64,000 bases of DNA from JASSUD01 sp031963415 (lineage in GTDB: Bacteria > Pseudomonadota > Gammaproteobacteria > Burkholderiales > Burkholderiaceae). Of the stretch, positions 44,701 through 52,057 are shown in pieces. A program made the translations under genes and the position numbers. Positions within the stretch are counted from its first letter, which is position 1. Every line of letters begins with the position of its first letter. A model generated the notes under the pieces. It was not told the DNA's origin. It saw nothing but the letters and a program-made list of their open reading frames with translations, and made no database searches. The stretch is taken from NCBI GenBank assembly GCA_031963415.1, contig JASSUI010000001.1:2232001-2296000 (forward strand), read 5' to 3'.

Positions 44701-47145
44701 ACGTCCTCGCGGCTGCAAATGGTTTTGATAACCTTCTGCTAAATACTCAGGCCGACAACTCAGAATAATTTTCGCTTGCCATTGATCGAGTTTTTCATCC
44801 GCATATAAATTTCTTTGTTCCGCGGGTATTTCATCATAGCCATCTAAAATTAAGATAAAGCGCTGACTTTGGCGCAAGGCCTCGATCTGCTCTGAAGAAA
44901 AACCGCATTTATCTGAGAAGTATTGGCTAAGCAGGTCTTTGTTTGGTCTGTCTATAGTGGGCAACGAGATATACAAAGGGATCGGCCGTTCATCTGAAGC
45001 TACGCTGTATTCTTCCCATAAGCGACGTGCTAAATGCCGGTTAAAAGTCGATTTGCCTGATCCTGCTTCACCTCGTAGCAGTAACACCTGGGCTTTCTGG
45101 GTAGCGTTATTTTCTTGCGCCAAAAAGCTCGTGACTGCCTCGTTCAAATCAAATAGGATATCTTTGTCTGTAACCGTCGTGGCCTGTGGGGCTACATACA
45201 TTGTCAGGCCGTCCTGAATTTCTCCTACTTCTTCCCAAGCTTTAAAATATTCTTCTTCTATGTTTTCGCCCAAGATCGCAAGCGGTTCTCTCTTCGAGCG
45301 TAGTTCCATTTCTTGCTGACGTTTAATATAGGCATTGTGTTGAGCTGTTTCTTGGATAGCCTTCAGAACGATGCTGTGTGGTGCAGCTTGCCAAAACGGA
45401 TGCCAGGCGGCAGGCGCATAGCCCTCTTTTTCCAGCGTGGCGAGATCGGGCTTAGGCCACATCAACGCAATACGATTCAGGCTTTGCTTTGCATATTGTT
45501 GAATCGACTCACATTTAGCCCATGCAATTTGACCTTCCATGAGCCCTTTTAGCAGTTTGAGCGCATGATCTTGGGAATGGGCATCGTCCTGAATACTTGC
45601 GATTCGTTCGAGGCGATCACATAGCCCGTGCAGATACGCTTCATCGCGCGGTCCTGTATTTTTTGCGAGTAGTTTCCCGAATAGATCTAGCCTACCCATG
45701 CCAATCAATATATCAATGAAGCATAGCTCTCCATACCATGGCGCGCATTTAAGCCATTCGATCTCGCTAAACGCATCCTTAAAACATTGATAGGCTTCCC
45801 AAAGCTTATCTGGCTCAAAGCCTTTAATAAAACCTTCTCCAGACGATAATTTCAACCCAAACGTGGTTAGATAGGAAATCCCTCCCAAAGCAGGCAAAGC
45901 CCGGCGTATTAATGCCTCCGAAAACTTTTCATTATTCGGTAAGCGCGCTAATGCTTGCCGCGTATATTCTATTGGCCAGGCCAGCTCAGGATATTTTTTC
46001 TTGTCCTCAAATCGTCTCAGTGCCCTTTTAAGCGGTTCCTGGATTTCGACCCGGTCTATTTCTTTCACCCCAACGTATACCAGCTGATCTAGTAATAGAG
46101 AGAGTGTTTGTAACAAGGCTTGGGTTTGTTCCAGGTTCTGATCGGCATGAATCCTTTCCAGGGCTCTCAGCAGAGCCCGTAATAGCATGACGCCATCACC
46201 TGCCAAATGAATATCATGTGTCAAGTAAGGGCGTTGCAGCATCATTACCGACAATCCACGTAATAAAGGTAAATTGAGTAAACGACTTTTCTCGAGTTTT
46301 AATGCATCTAACAGCGCATTGGTGATTTTGCGGTGCAGCTCTGGATGATCGATGGCAGAGAGCGCTACGACTTCCTGGATATGCGTCAAATCCTTATCTT
46401 TAAGTTGCTTAAATGCTTCGACTACCTGCTTGGCATCTTTCGTCCACGCTTCTCTCTGCTGTTCGGATGCTGAATCCTGTTGTAGGCACCATGCTAGATG
46501 ATGCGTGTTTTGAACCGTTTCAGTCGGCTGAGCTAAAGTATAGGCCGGTGGGTTTGTTTTTAACGGTTGGGAAAAAAATGGCTGAGTGCAAGGCGGAAGA
46601 CTGGAGAGGTGCGCTTCAAACGCTGGATTATTGATACGAGAGGAAGCGGTATTAAAATTTGATTTTGCAGATGAGTAATGTGCAAGTGACCTCAAAGTGC
46701 GTTGATCTTCTACAGGGAAAGAACTGCTCCCTTGGCTACCCTCTTTAGCAACAAATGAGCCATAGCGCCCATAAATTTGCTTAAATAGTTCTTGCGTATC
46801 AGGTTGATTCAGATCCATTCCCCCTGCATGGGTTAAGGCCCTTTGGAAATATCTTTCAGCTTGATATTTATCGCCTTGTTTGCGCAGGAAACTCCCATAA
46901 TAAAAACAGAGTGCTGCAAGCCTTTCTTCTACTTGAGCAGTTTTTATATTATGGTAAAGCTGGTCTGCTTGATTAATGGCAATCTCATAACAGTTTTTCG
47001 CTTCATGTAAATCACCCCGGTTTTCATGATTCAATGCCTCTTCTTTGATTTTATTCGCAGTGGCCAGTCCCAAGGACGACAGACTTCCACTGTTAATTAC
47101 TGTTCCACTGCCTATACCTTTGACTGCATTCCATATTCCAAACAT
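41713..47145 (-). CDS. Second NACHT-pentapeptide-WD40 protein (NLR-like)
   Basis: 1810 residues. TPR-like N-terminus (about 30-130, including NRGDLHEAKNCYEIAI and DKYQAERYFQRALTHAGG). NACHT domain with Walker A RGEAGSGKSTF (about 690-700), Walker B FILILDGYDEIP (about 765), IILSCRPEYL, and FIHKSIQEYLVARAVW. Pentapeptide stretch (about 1118-1180), then 14 WD40-like blades including a degenerate first and last blade, a number that fits two seven-bladed propellers. The C-terminus has GVRGLSEMNARLLKQRGA. Repeats are more divergent than in the 33028-38874 paralogue, and one blade (IHLRDDPVLSVVYSPSGDQI) is eroded. Intact frame; no transport signal. Confidence 0.9.
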   Translation of the reverse strand: MFGIWNAVKGIGSGTVINSGSLSSLGLATANKIKEEALNHENRGDLHEAKNCYEIAINQADQLYHNIKTAQVEERLAALCFYYGSFLRKQGDKYQAERYFQRALTHAGGMDLNQPDTQELFKQIYGRYGSFVAKEGSQGSSSFPVEDQRTLRSLAHYSSAKSNFNTASSRINNPAFEAHLSSLPPCTQPFFSQPLKTNPPAYTLAQPTETVQNTHHLAWCLQQDSASEQQREAWTKDAKQVVEAFKQLKDKDLTHIQEVVALSAIDHPELHRKITNALLDALKLEKSRLLNLPLLRGLSVMMLQRPYLTHDIHLAGDGVMLLRALLRALERIHADQNLEQTQALLQTLSLLLDQLVYVGVKEIDRVEIQEPLKRALRRFEDKKKYPELAWPIEYTRQALARLPNNEKFSEALIRRALPALGGISYLTTFGLKLSSGEGFIKGFEPDKLWEAYQCFKDAFSEIEWLKCAPWYGELCFIDILIGMGRLDLFGKLLAKNTGPRDEAYLHGLCDRLERIASIQDDAHSQDHALKLLKGLMEGQIAWAKCESIQQYAKQSLNRIALMWPKPDLATLEKEGYAPAAWHPFWQAAPHSIVLKAIQETAQHNAYIKRQQEMELRSKREPLAILGENIEEEYFKAWEEVGEIQDGLTMYVAPQATTVTDKDILFDLNEAVTSFLAQENNATQKAQVLLLRGEAGSGKSTFNRHLARRLWEEYSVASDERPIPLYISLPTIDRPNKDLLSQYFSDKCGFSSEQIEALRQSQRFILILDGYDEIPAEQRNLYADEKLDQWQAKIILSCRPEYLAEGYQNHLQPRGRSRVLLEYQLAPFSERLIRTYINQYVKHARTPWNAQDYQTKLARIPQIEELLGTPFLLKMALSVLPTLDKVQPNQVGLTRIKLYEQFVQTWFERSLARLKAIQPKLTDAQQKAFCQLEDEFIDHSQAFNTDFALALSEARTNVAEYSAITRRGMPQDKQYETFLSTKDEEKNLLRFSALLIRQQKQYRFIHKSIQEYLVARAVWEELENFTEFKSSNDTEQLSEREPVRVLWESIAPSIEVDLAALLNRLNIVEDLAIQRFLVERVHQNRALVKPLLAWIKVSTMKDTVSIAAANAITILVKAGIQFIGVNLKGIQIPGADLSFGVFDSAQLQGANLSRVKFHASWLREVNLSNAQMTGVQFGEWPYLQEKSAVYSCAYSPDGQTCAVGLENGKISLYATLNWEKKHTLEGHTDVVRSVAYSPSGAQIASCSDDNTVRLWDVHSGKPCRTLQGHTDFVYSVVYSPNGQQIASAGLDKTVRLWDAHSGEPSQTLHGHTGSVSCLAYSPSAAQIISGSRDGTIRVWDVYSGAVVHILRGHTGGVTSVAYSPNGAQIASGSWSQEVIRLWDAEAGTCDHVLHGHLAPILSIVYSPNGNQIASSSNDTTVRLWDVQTAKSTHTLQGHTAGIFCIAYSPSGGQLVSGSEDRTVRLWDTQGGTPRHIAQGHTDAVKSVAYSPTGEQIASCSDDQTVRLWNAHTGEALLTLQGHTAAVSSVAYSPSSKQLTSSGFDAKVQLWNVQSGISEHVIHLRDDPVLSVVYSPSGDQIAFGSTSNAVWLCNVRTWDLDHILEGHTNAIWSVAYSPSGDQIASGSVDSTVRLWDVRTGKLVHNLKGHASVVFSVAYSPNGDQIASGSKDNTVRLWDAHTGTSEYILGGHTNAVLVVAYSSSGEQIASGSSDNTVRLWDAKTGECQMMIQDCGPVKSLAWKEISGSHYLVIGSLDNSVRQWEIKKVGKGYKAAFCWSSTHNFLTARGVSIEGVRGLSEMNARLLKQRGAIA

Positions 47146-47749
47146 TGGCTCCCTCCCGATAAATTTATCAAAACAAGCGACTTATCTATTTAATTTTTGC
47201 AGCACGTCTTTGAACCAGTGTGTGCTGACCATAATTTTAGTGCTTGCTATACACAACTGTACGACCTGAGAAAAAAAGCGCCTCCGACCATCCGCAAAAG
47301 GGGTTTGCGAGGCAAACACGTCCTTGCAACGAGACGCGGAGGCGTTGTTAATGAAGTACAGGGGATATAGGTGCGGCTGCCAGGCAGGATGCAGCTTGGC
47401 AGCGAATATATTTGGGTCAGAAGGATAAAGGCGGGACCGTCTTACTGAAATCGGGTGATCTATAGAAACTGGTAAGGGAATAGGTAAATAATATTCAAAG
47501 CACTGAAGCGCATACACAATTTAGTGTGCGCGTTATTTGACAGTAAAAATTCGCGCTTTTATTAACTTGCAAACCAGTATTTGGTTGTCTAAATGTAATT
47601 ACGATTAAGCTCAGCACCGATGCCGCTGCTTTTAAGTGCTCTTCACGATTTATGGCTGGCTATTTGGCATCCATACTTGTCATAGTGGAAGGATTGATAA
47701 CGTGATAGCTGAACGCTCTATCATATAGAGGGCGTAGTTAGCCCTATTC
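47146..47749. other. Intergenic region with a structured element
   Basis: No recognisable gene; the short frames here lack codon structure and family resemblance. It contains the leader of the minus-strand NACHT-WD40 gene and the hairpin structure at 47271-47344. The rest is unassigned. Confidence 0.5.
47271..47344 (-). terminator. Structured intergenic element with terminator-like end
   Basis: On the minus strand an outer 8-bp stem (CGCCTCCG / CGGAGGCG, plus-strand 47279-47286 with 47337-47344) encloses a perfect inner hairpin (GTTTGC-CTC-GCAAAC, 47303-47317), and the outer stem is followed by C and seven T residues. It would terminate a minus-strand transcript coming from the right, 125 bp before the NACHT-WD40 start. 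No gene to be terminated is visible, so a small RNA ending here is possible. Confidence 0.5.
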
Positions 47750-47952
47750 TCAGATCATATGTAATTTATGTCTGATTGCTCCGATATCAAATAGCGTTGT
47801 TTCTGGTGTGGGATCAATCAGAATATTGAGATCGCTTTCTTCTGTGTCCTTACCATGAATAACGGAGCCGAAGACGCGAGGATTGCAGGCATGATGGGAC
47901 GCCATTACGTGGCGAATAGCTTCTCGGTAGGTAGCTAGGCTAAAGATGGCTT
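47750..47952 (-). pseudogene. Nucleotidyltransferase (MNT-like) fragment
   Basis: The minus strand encodes EAIRHVMASHHACNPRVFGS followed by VIHGKDTEESDLNILIDPTP and a short tail to a TGA. This is the N-terminal catalytic motif of minimal nucleotidyltransferases (GS-x9-SDLN), toxin-antitoxin-type enzymes. No start codon lies upstream of the conserved helix; an internal ATG at 47905 would give 51 residues. The usual C-terminal half and HEPN partner are absent. It adjoins att-like site 2. Confidence 0.65.
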
Positions 47953-48020
47953 CATGGTACCTCCACTGGAACTACATGAGGAAAATAGATTTTCGTAACC
48001 TATTGATTTTAAAAGATTAT

Positions 48021-48047
48021 TGGTGGAGCCGGCGGGATTGAACCCGC
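48021..48047 (-). repeat. att-like site 2: 3' end of a tmRNA or tRNA gene
   Basis: Minus-strand reading GCGGGTTCAATCCCGC followed by CGGCTCCACCA; one base shorter in the T-loop region than sites 1 and 3. The left flank (TTTTCGTAACCTATTGATTTTA, 47990-48011) is common to all three sites. The right flank shares AAATGCTGGCAAAAAGCTGG (48080-48099) with site 1. It marks a likely island boundary. Confidence 0.65.
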
Positions 48048-48194
48048 GTCTGATCCTGTATTCACGGGGCTTCTAGCGTAAATGCTGGCAAAAAGCTGGC
48101 ATTTTTTAAAATTTCGGTTTTGCTTGTAAATTAGCACAGCGTACTGCCCAGTAGATTGAAAGCCTATGCGCAATAACTTAATAAATTGTCTAGG

Positions 48195-48518
48195 CTACTT
48201 CGTAATTCCTAAGAACACGGCCAAGCATCGCTCGATCTTCAGCATGATATCCGAATCAAGATGACCAAATGACAGCCTTAATTTATCCTGTTTGATGGTC
48301 ATCGCTTTATCTACCATCACTTGAGATGGCTTCTGTAAGCCGTTCTTAGCATTAGGCTGAATCGTAACGCGTAACAACGGCGCGTTAATTATGGTATTGG
48401 AGACAGGTAAGACTGTGGTTGTTGTGTGTTCGTTAAAGTGGTCGGACTAAATCACTAAAGCAGGTCTTAGCTTGCCAAAATCGCCTTGCATGGCAATGGC
48501 CACGAGGTCATCGCGCAT
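48195..48518 (-). pseudogene. mazF: MazF/PemK-like toxin with in-frame amber codon
   Basis: The minus strand reads MRDDLVAIAMQGDFGKLRPA, LVI-stop-SDHFNEHTTTTVLP, LLRVTIQPNAKNGLQKPSQV, MVDKAMTIKQDKLRLSFGHL and ends RCLAVFLGITK. This is a complete MazF/PemK endoribonuclease except that a TAG stands where these proteins usually have Gln (VIQSDHFN). The start ATG overlaps the last base of the antitoxin stop. Full toxin would cleave mRNA; here it is presumably inactive unless the amber codon is read through. A shorter frame at 48195-48377 covers only the C-terminus. Confidence 0.85.
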
Positions 48519-48742
48519 TATTCTGTCCAACCGTCTATATCTGCTAGAACCTCATCCATAAAATGCAGCATGCCTTTGTCGTTTATATCAGCCTGAGCGA
48601 CGAGCAGGGATTGATGACGACATTCCTTTTTAAAATTAGGCCGCCGTGTATCGGGTACCCAAATCTGAACGGGTCGAAGGCCAGCCGCGCGCAGTGCATC
48701 GCGGTGCTTCTGAACTCTTGCATTGATATGCGTTGCTGCCAT
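48518..48742 (-). CDS. DUF3018 / MazE-like antitoxin
   Basis: A 74-residue protein of the DUF3018 family: ARVQKHRDALRAAGLRPVQI then WVPDTRRPNFKKECRHQS. These are the antitoxins of MazF/PemK-like toxins in beta-proteobacteria. The frame is intact and begins at ATG 48742 with AGGGGAGA upstream. A degraded second copy of this C-terminus is at 56700-56850. Confidence 0.88.
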   Translation of the reverse strand: MAATHINARVQKHRDALRAAGLRPVQIWVPDTRRPNFKKECRHQSLLVAQADINDKGMLHFMDEVLADIDGWTE

Positions 48743-49126
48743 TGGGATCTCCCCTTAATCGTTACATGCAACGAACTTTAAGTTAAAAGACAAAGAAAAA
48801 TGTTGCATTCAACAATGCAAGCGTAAGCCGCTCTTTCCATGCTGAGATGCCGTCATTCATTTTAAATACAGACTCAAGATGAATTAGAGCGGGGCAAATT
48901 GAGTGTGAAGGGCCTTTCTACCATGATGAGCAGAATCGAAATCCTTGGTTTTATTTTTTTGGTCCTATCCCACTCGCTTTGTAGACCAGAATTCTTTCTT
49001 AATTACCTTTTCATTTTATTTTTCATTTTATTCAAGACTTGTCTGAGATTCATTAATCAGAATTTTATTTATGCTGCATTAAATACATTGAATTGATAAA
49101 GTCTTTTTAATAATAAGGAATAAATT
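48743..49126. other. AT-rich intergenic region upstream of the deaminase-like gene
   Basis: No family-like gene. A hydrophobic 65-codon frame at 48899-49096 is probably spurious. The last part (AATAAGGAATAAATT before ATG 49127) provides the RBS AAGGA. Base composition drops clearly here compared with the mazEF pair. Confidence 0.5.
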
Positions 49127-51109
49127 ATGGCTGGATATGGAAGTGGTGATGTAGTGAAATTTCATCCTATAGGAGCAGACCTTGTAAACGATGACAATGC
49201 ACGTGATGGGACTATTTCACAACTAAACTCAAAGAAATATATAGGGTATAACCGGATTCCACAGGTTCTTCGCCACATTTCGACTGTTCTTTGTGAAGAT
49301 ATGCGAAGACAGGGTCACGACCCAATTGAGATTCAGGTAGCCCTGGTAAATGGCAGATTACTCATTGGAGCGAATCAAAATAGCAATTATATAGAAGACG
49401 CGCTACAGCGGATGAGTACCGCCATAAAAGAGCTAAAAGAAGTCGAAGGAAAGGATAGTCCCGACAAACTAGGGAGAACAGAAGAAAGTCGTGAGTACAG
49501 ACATTATAGAAAACTATGTACCTTCGCTAGTCTTAACGAGGATGGGCTAGCAGGAATTAAGAAAAAAATATTGGACGAAATGGAAGCATTGCCCGATCAA
49601 AATGCCACTGCGATTGATCCAAATGCCACTTTGAAGAAATTAGCAAATGAGTTTTCGGAAGAAGACGATGTCATCTTACAAGGGCAGATGGATATAGATG
49701 ATATGCATCAGATACTTCAGAATATAAAAGGAGGGATTTTTGAAAACGTCGTAATTCTTGGATCAGTTGATCAACAAGAGATAGCTAGCGATGAAGTAAT
49801 GCATGCTGAGCAAAGTATTTGGAACTATTGTGCAATAAATCAGGATAAGTTTCTAAAAGAATTTAATGAAAATAAAGAAAAAATATCACCCGCATACGCA
49901 TACGAAAACTTCATTCAGAAAAATATAGATAAACTTCCAGGAATGATAGAAGGTGCGCAAGGAATAAAAATAGGGACAGGGGAAGATATGATGCCCCTCA
50001 AGGATTTCAAGGAGAAGTTTGGACAACAATTGCAAGTTAAATTTAAAAAAGAACAAGAGGAAAAGCAAGAAAAGCTAGGATTCGACCGCTTTGTTAATAA
50101 GCTTAAGCCAAGGCTTAAAGAGAAGTTTGGCTTATCCGATGCAGAGTGCACTAATACAACAGGTCTCTTGAAGGCTATCGGAGAAGAAGTTGCAGGAAAT
50201 TTGCGCCTTGTATATGAGGATCAGAAAAGAAGAGGTATGATTTTGCCCACAGGAGGTATCAAAATCCCGTGCGCATTGTGTGCCGGAGTGTTAAATGCGG
50301 CGAAGGAGAAAGAACTGGATAAAATTATTGAAGCAGCACTGTCTGGAAATATCAATGCAGAGACCTCCACGTACTACCATCATATTTCGACCGAGCGTAT
50401 TGGTACATTTTTTGGAGGAGGCCAGCGCACGGCGTGGAAAACGTTGTCTACGGAAAACGTTGTCCATACGGCAGCTCATTTAAATGATATTAATAAGATG
50501 GGCGAAATCTTACACGACACAAAAATCGACAACACCACGCGAGACTCAAGCATCGCAAGAATCATACCGGACGCAGTGGACGAAGCGGAAAGAATAAGAC
50601 TAGCTAGAGCCGAGAGAGAAACGAAATATAACGCGCTAGCAAGTGCCGAGAAGGCGGCATTCCAGTCAGCAGAAGGCCCAGCAAAGCAAGGCATAGTACG
50701 ACAAAACAAAAAAAATGCAAGCGCACGAAATGCGAGCGAAAGATTACAGCAAATACAAGAGAACGAAAACTTCAAACAGCTAATCCACCAGCACGCCGTA
50801 GCCATTATCAAAGCAGCAGCACAAGATCCAGAAACACTATCCTCTATCATTAAGACTGCACTGGATGCCCCCAAGTCAAGGGGGAATGGAAATACCACAG
50901 ATAGTGACAGTGGCAGTGGCAGTGGCAGTGATAGTGACAGTGAAAGTGAAAGCAAAACACAGTCTAACTCTAACTCAGCATCATTTGGAGTTAAGAAAAT
51001 GCCAAGTTTCCCTAACGATAAATTTGTGGTAATCAAAAGCCACCCTACAATAATTAAGCCGGAAGACTTGAAACGCAGCGCGCAGCCCAGGGTACAAGTC
51101 AAGATTTAA
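49127..51109 (+). CDS. Large deaminase-like putative effector
   Basis: 660 residues. A beta-hairpin of the kind found at the start of deaminase folds (IEIQVALVNGRLLIGANQNS, 67-86) is followed by a helix with MHAEQ (His226, Glu228) and, far downstream, IKIPCALC (Cys382, Cys385). HAE plus PCxxC is the zinc site of the cytidine deaminase superfamily, and OTT_1508-like and other toxin deaminases of intracellular bacteria and fungi show it with insertions. Here about 150 mainly helical residues separate the two halves. The C-terminus has a low-complexity Ser/Asp/Gly/Glu tract (about 599-615). AT-richer than its neighbours. No signal peptide. Deaminase activity is inferred from motifs. Confidence 0.6.
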   Translation: MAGYGSGDVVKFHPIGADLVNDDNARDGTISQLNSKKYIGYNRIPQVLRHISTVLCEDMRRQGHDPIEIQVALVNGRLLIGANQNSNYIEDALQRMSTAIKELKEVEGKDSPDKLGRTEESREYRHYRKLCTFASLNEDGLAGIKKKILDEMEALPDQNATAIDPNATLKKLANEFSEEDDVILQGQMDIDDMHQILQNIKGGIFENVVILGSVDQQEIASDEVMHAEQSIWNYCAINQDKFLKEFNENKEKISPAYAYENFIQKNIDKLPGMIEGAQGIKIGTGEDMMPLKDFKEKFGQQLQVKFKKEQEEKQEKLGFDRFVNKLKPRLKEKFGLSDAECTNTTGLLKAIGEEVAGNLRLVYEDQKRRGMILPTGGIKIPCALCAGVLNAAKEKELDKIIEAALSGNINAETSTYYHHISTERIGTFFGGGQRTAWKTLSTENVVHTAAHLNDINKMGEILHDTKIDNTTRDSSIARIIPDAVDEAERIRLARAERETKYNALASAEKAAFQSAEGPAKQGIVRQNKKNASARNASERLQQIQENENFKQLIHQHAVAIIKAAAQDPETLSSIIKTALDAPKSRGNGNTTDSDSGSGSGSDSDSESESKTQSNSNSASFGVKKMPSFPNDKFVVIKSHPTIIKPEDLKRSAQPRVQVKI

Positions 51110-51499
51110 TCCGGCAGAGGATCGCAGAGAAAGCGAAAGCTGATGTGTAATGTGCCGGATAGAGATTCAAACTTTGTCTCAACCTGAAAGGGTAACCACT
51201 TCTGCGGGGTTTAAGAGTCGTAAGCAACTGAGGCCATTGGTAATCCTCCCAACAAATAATATGATTTGAAAGTAGATGGAATGGCAGGCCCCCTCCCTCC
51301 GGGGAATACAGTTAGATATGTAATCTAAATGGGAGTGGGTGTCGTGGAGAATATAAGGCGGAGTAGGCAAATAAGCGGGAGTCCATGTACGCATATAAGT
51401 CTGCATCCTTCCTCTCTTTAAAATCATTGAAAAATTTCCTTGCAAACCGGGGGCCTACCATATAAGAATTTTCTCGAAAGAAAGAAGAGGAAGTTTTAC
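51110..51499. other. Intergenic region without recognised genes
   Basis: Begins with an 8-bp inverted repeat (ATCCGGCA at 51109-51116, TGCCGGAT at 51153-51160) just after the deaminase-like stop, a weak terminator candidate without T run. The rest shows nothing I can identify. Confidence 0.45.
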
Positions 51500-51756
51500 G
51501 TGAAGAAATCAAGATTTTCAGAAAGTCAGATCATTGTTATTTTGAAGCAGTCAGAAGCCGGGACACCGGTGCCAGAGCTATGATTGAGCGTTATAACCGA
51601 ACAGTTCGCTACGATTGGCTGGCGTAGGATCTATTTGATACACTCGAACAGGTTCAAGATTGTGCGACTCGTTGGCTATGGGTTTATAACCATGAACGAT
51701 CCAACATGGCTATTGGAGGTATTACCCCAAAACAAAAATTGGCGTTTGCCGCTTAA
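51500..51756 (+). pseudogene. IS3-family element with internal deletion
   Basis: A GTG start gives KKSRFSESQIIVILKQSEAG, the N-terminus of an IS3-family OrfA, and then jumps directly to the OrfB C-terminus: IERYNRTVRYDWLA-stop, LFDTLEQVQDCATRWLWVYN, MAIGGITPKQKLAFAA. The middle of the element is missing and one stop interrupts the remainder. Confidence 0.82.
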
Positions 51757-52057
51757 GCTCTATTTTTAAAATCTATTAAGAAGGGGCGGATCACCCTGGG
51801 GACAGGGTATTCAACTATCAACCCAGTCGCTCAGGCCAGCAGTACAAATCTTCTTGACCTCTTGCACCGCCTCCAGTACAAGCGCTGATAACGGTTGCTC
51901 ATCAACTCCATTCGTTAACCATAACAACATATCGCAAAGACTTAGTATTGGCATTTAGTAAAAACTATATTACTAAATGTGCCTACTCACTCTAAGCACG
52001 GTTGTGGCGATCTAAAAATTTGTCTGATAAACCGGATTTCATTCAAAAAGGATATCT
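51757..52057. other. Intergenic region upstream of the F-box-like/WD40 gene
   Basis: No gene seen. Includes the end of the IS3 remnant and the leader of the next gene (AAAAGGATATCT before ATG 52058, a good RBS). Confidence 0.5.

Noticed and set aside
47182..47517. 111-codon minus-strand frame upstream of the second NACHT gene
   Set aside because: It covers the hairpin element and shows no protein-like pattern.
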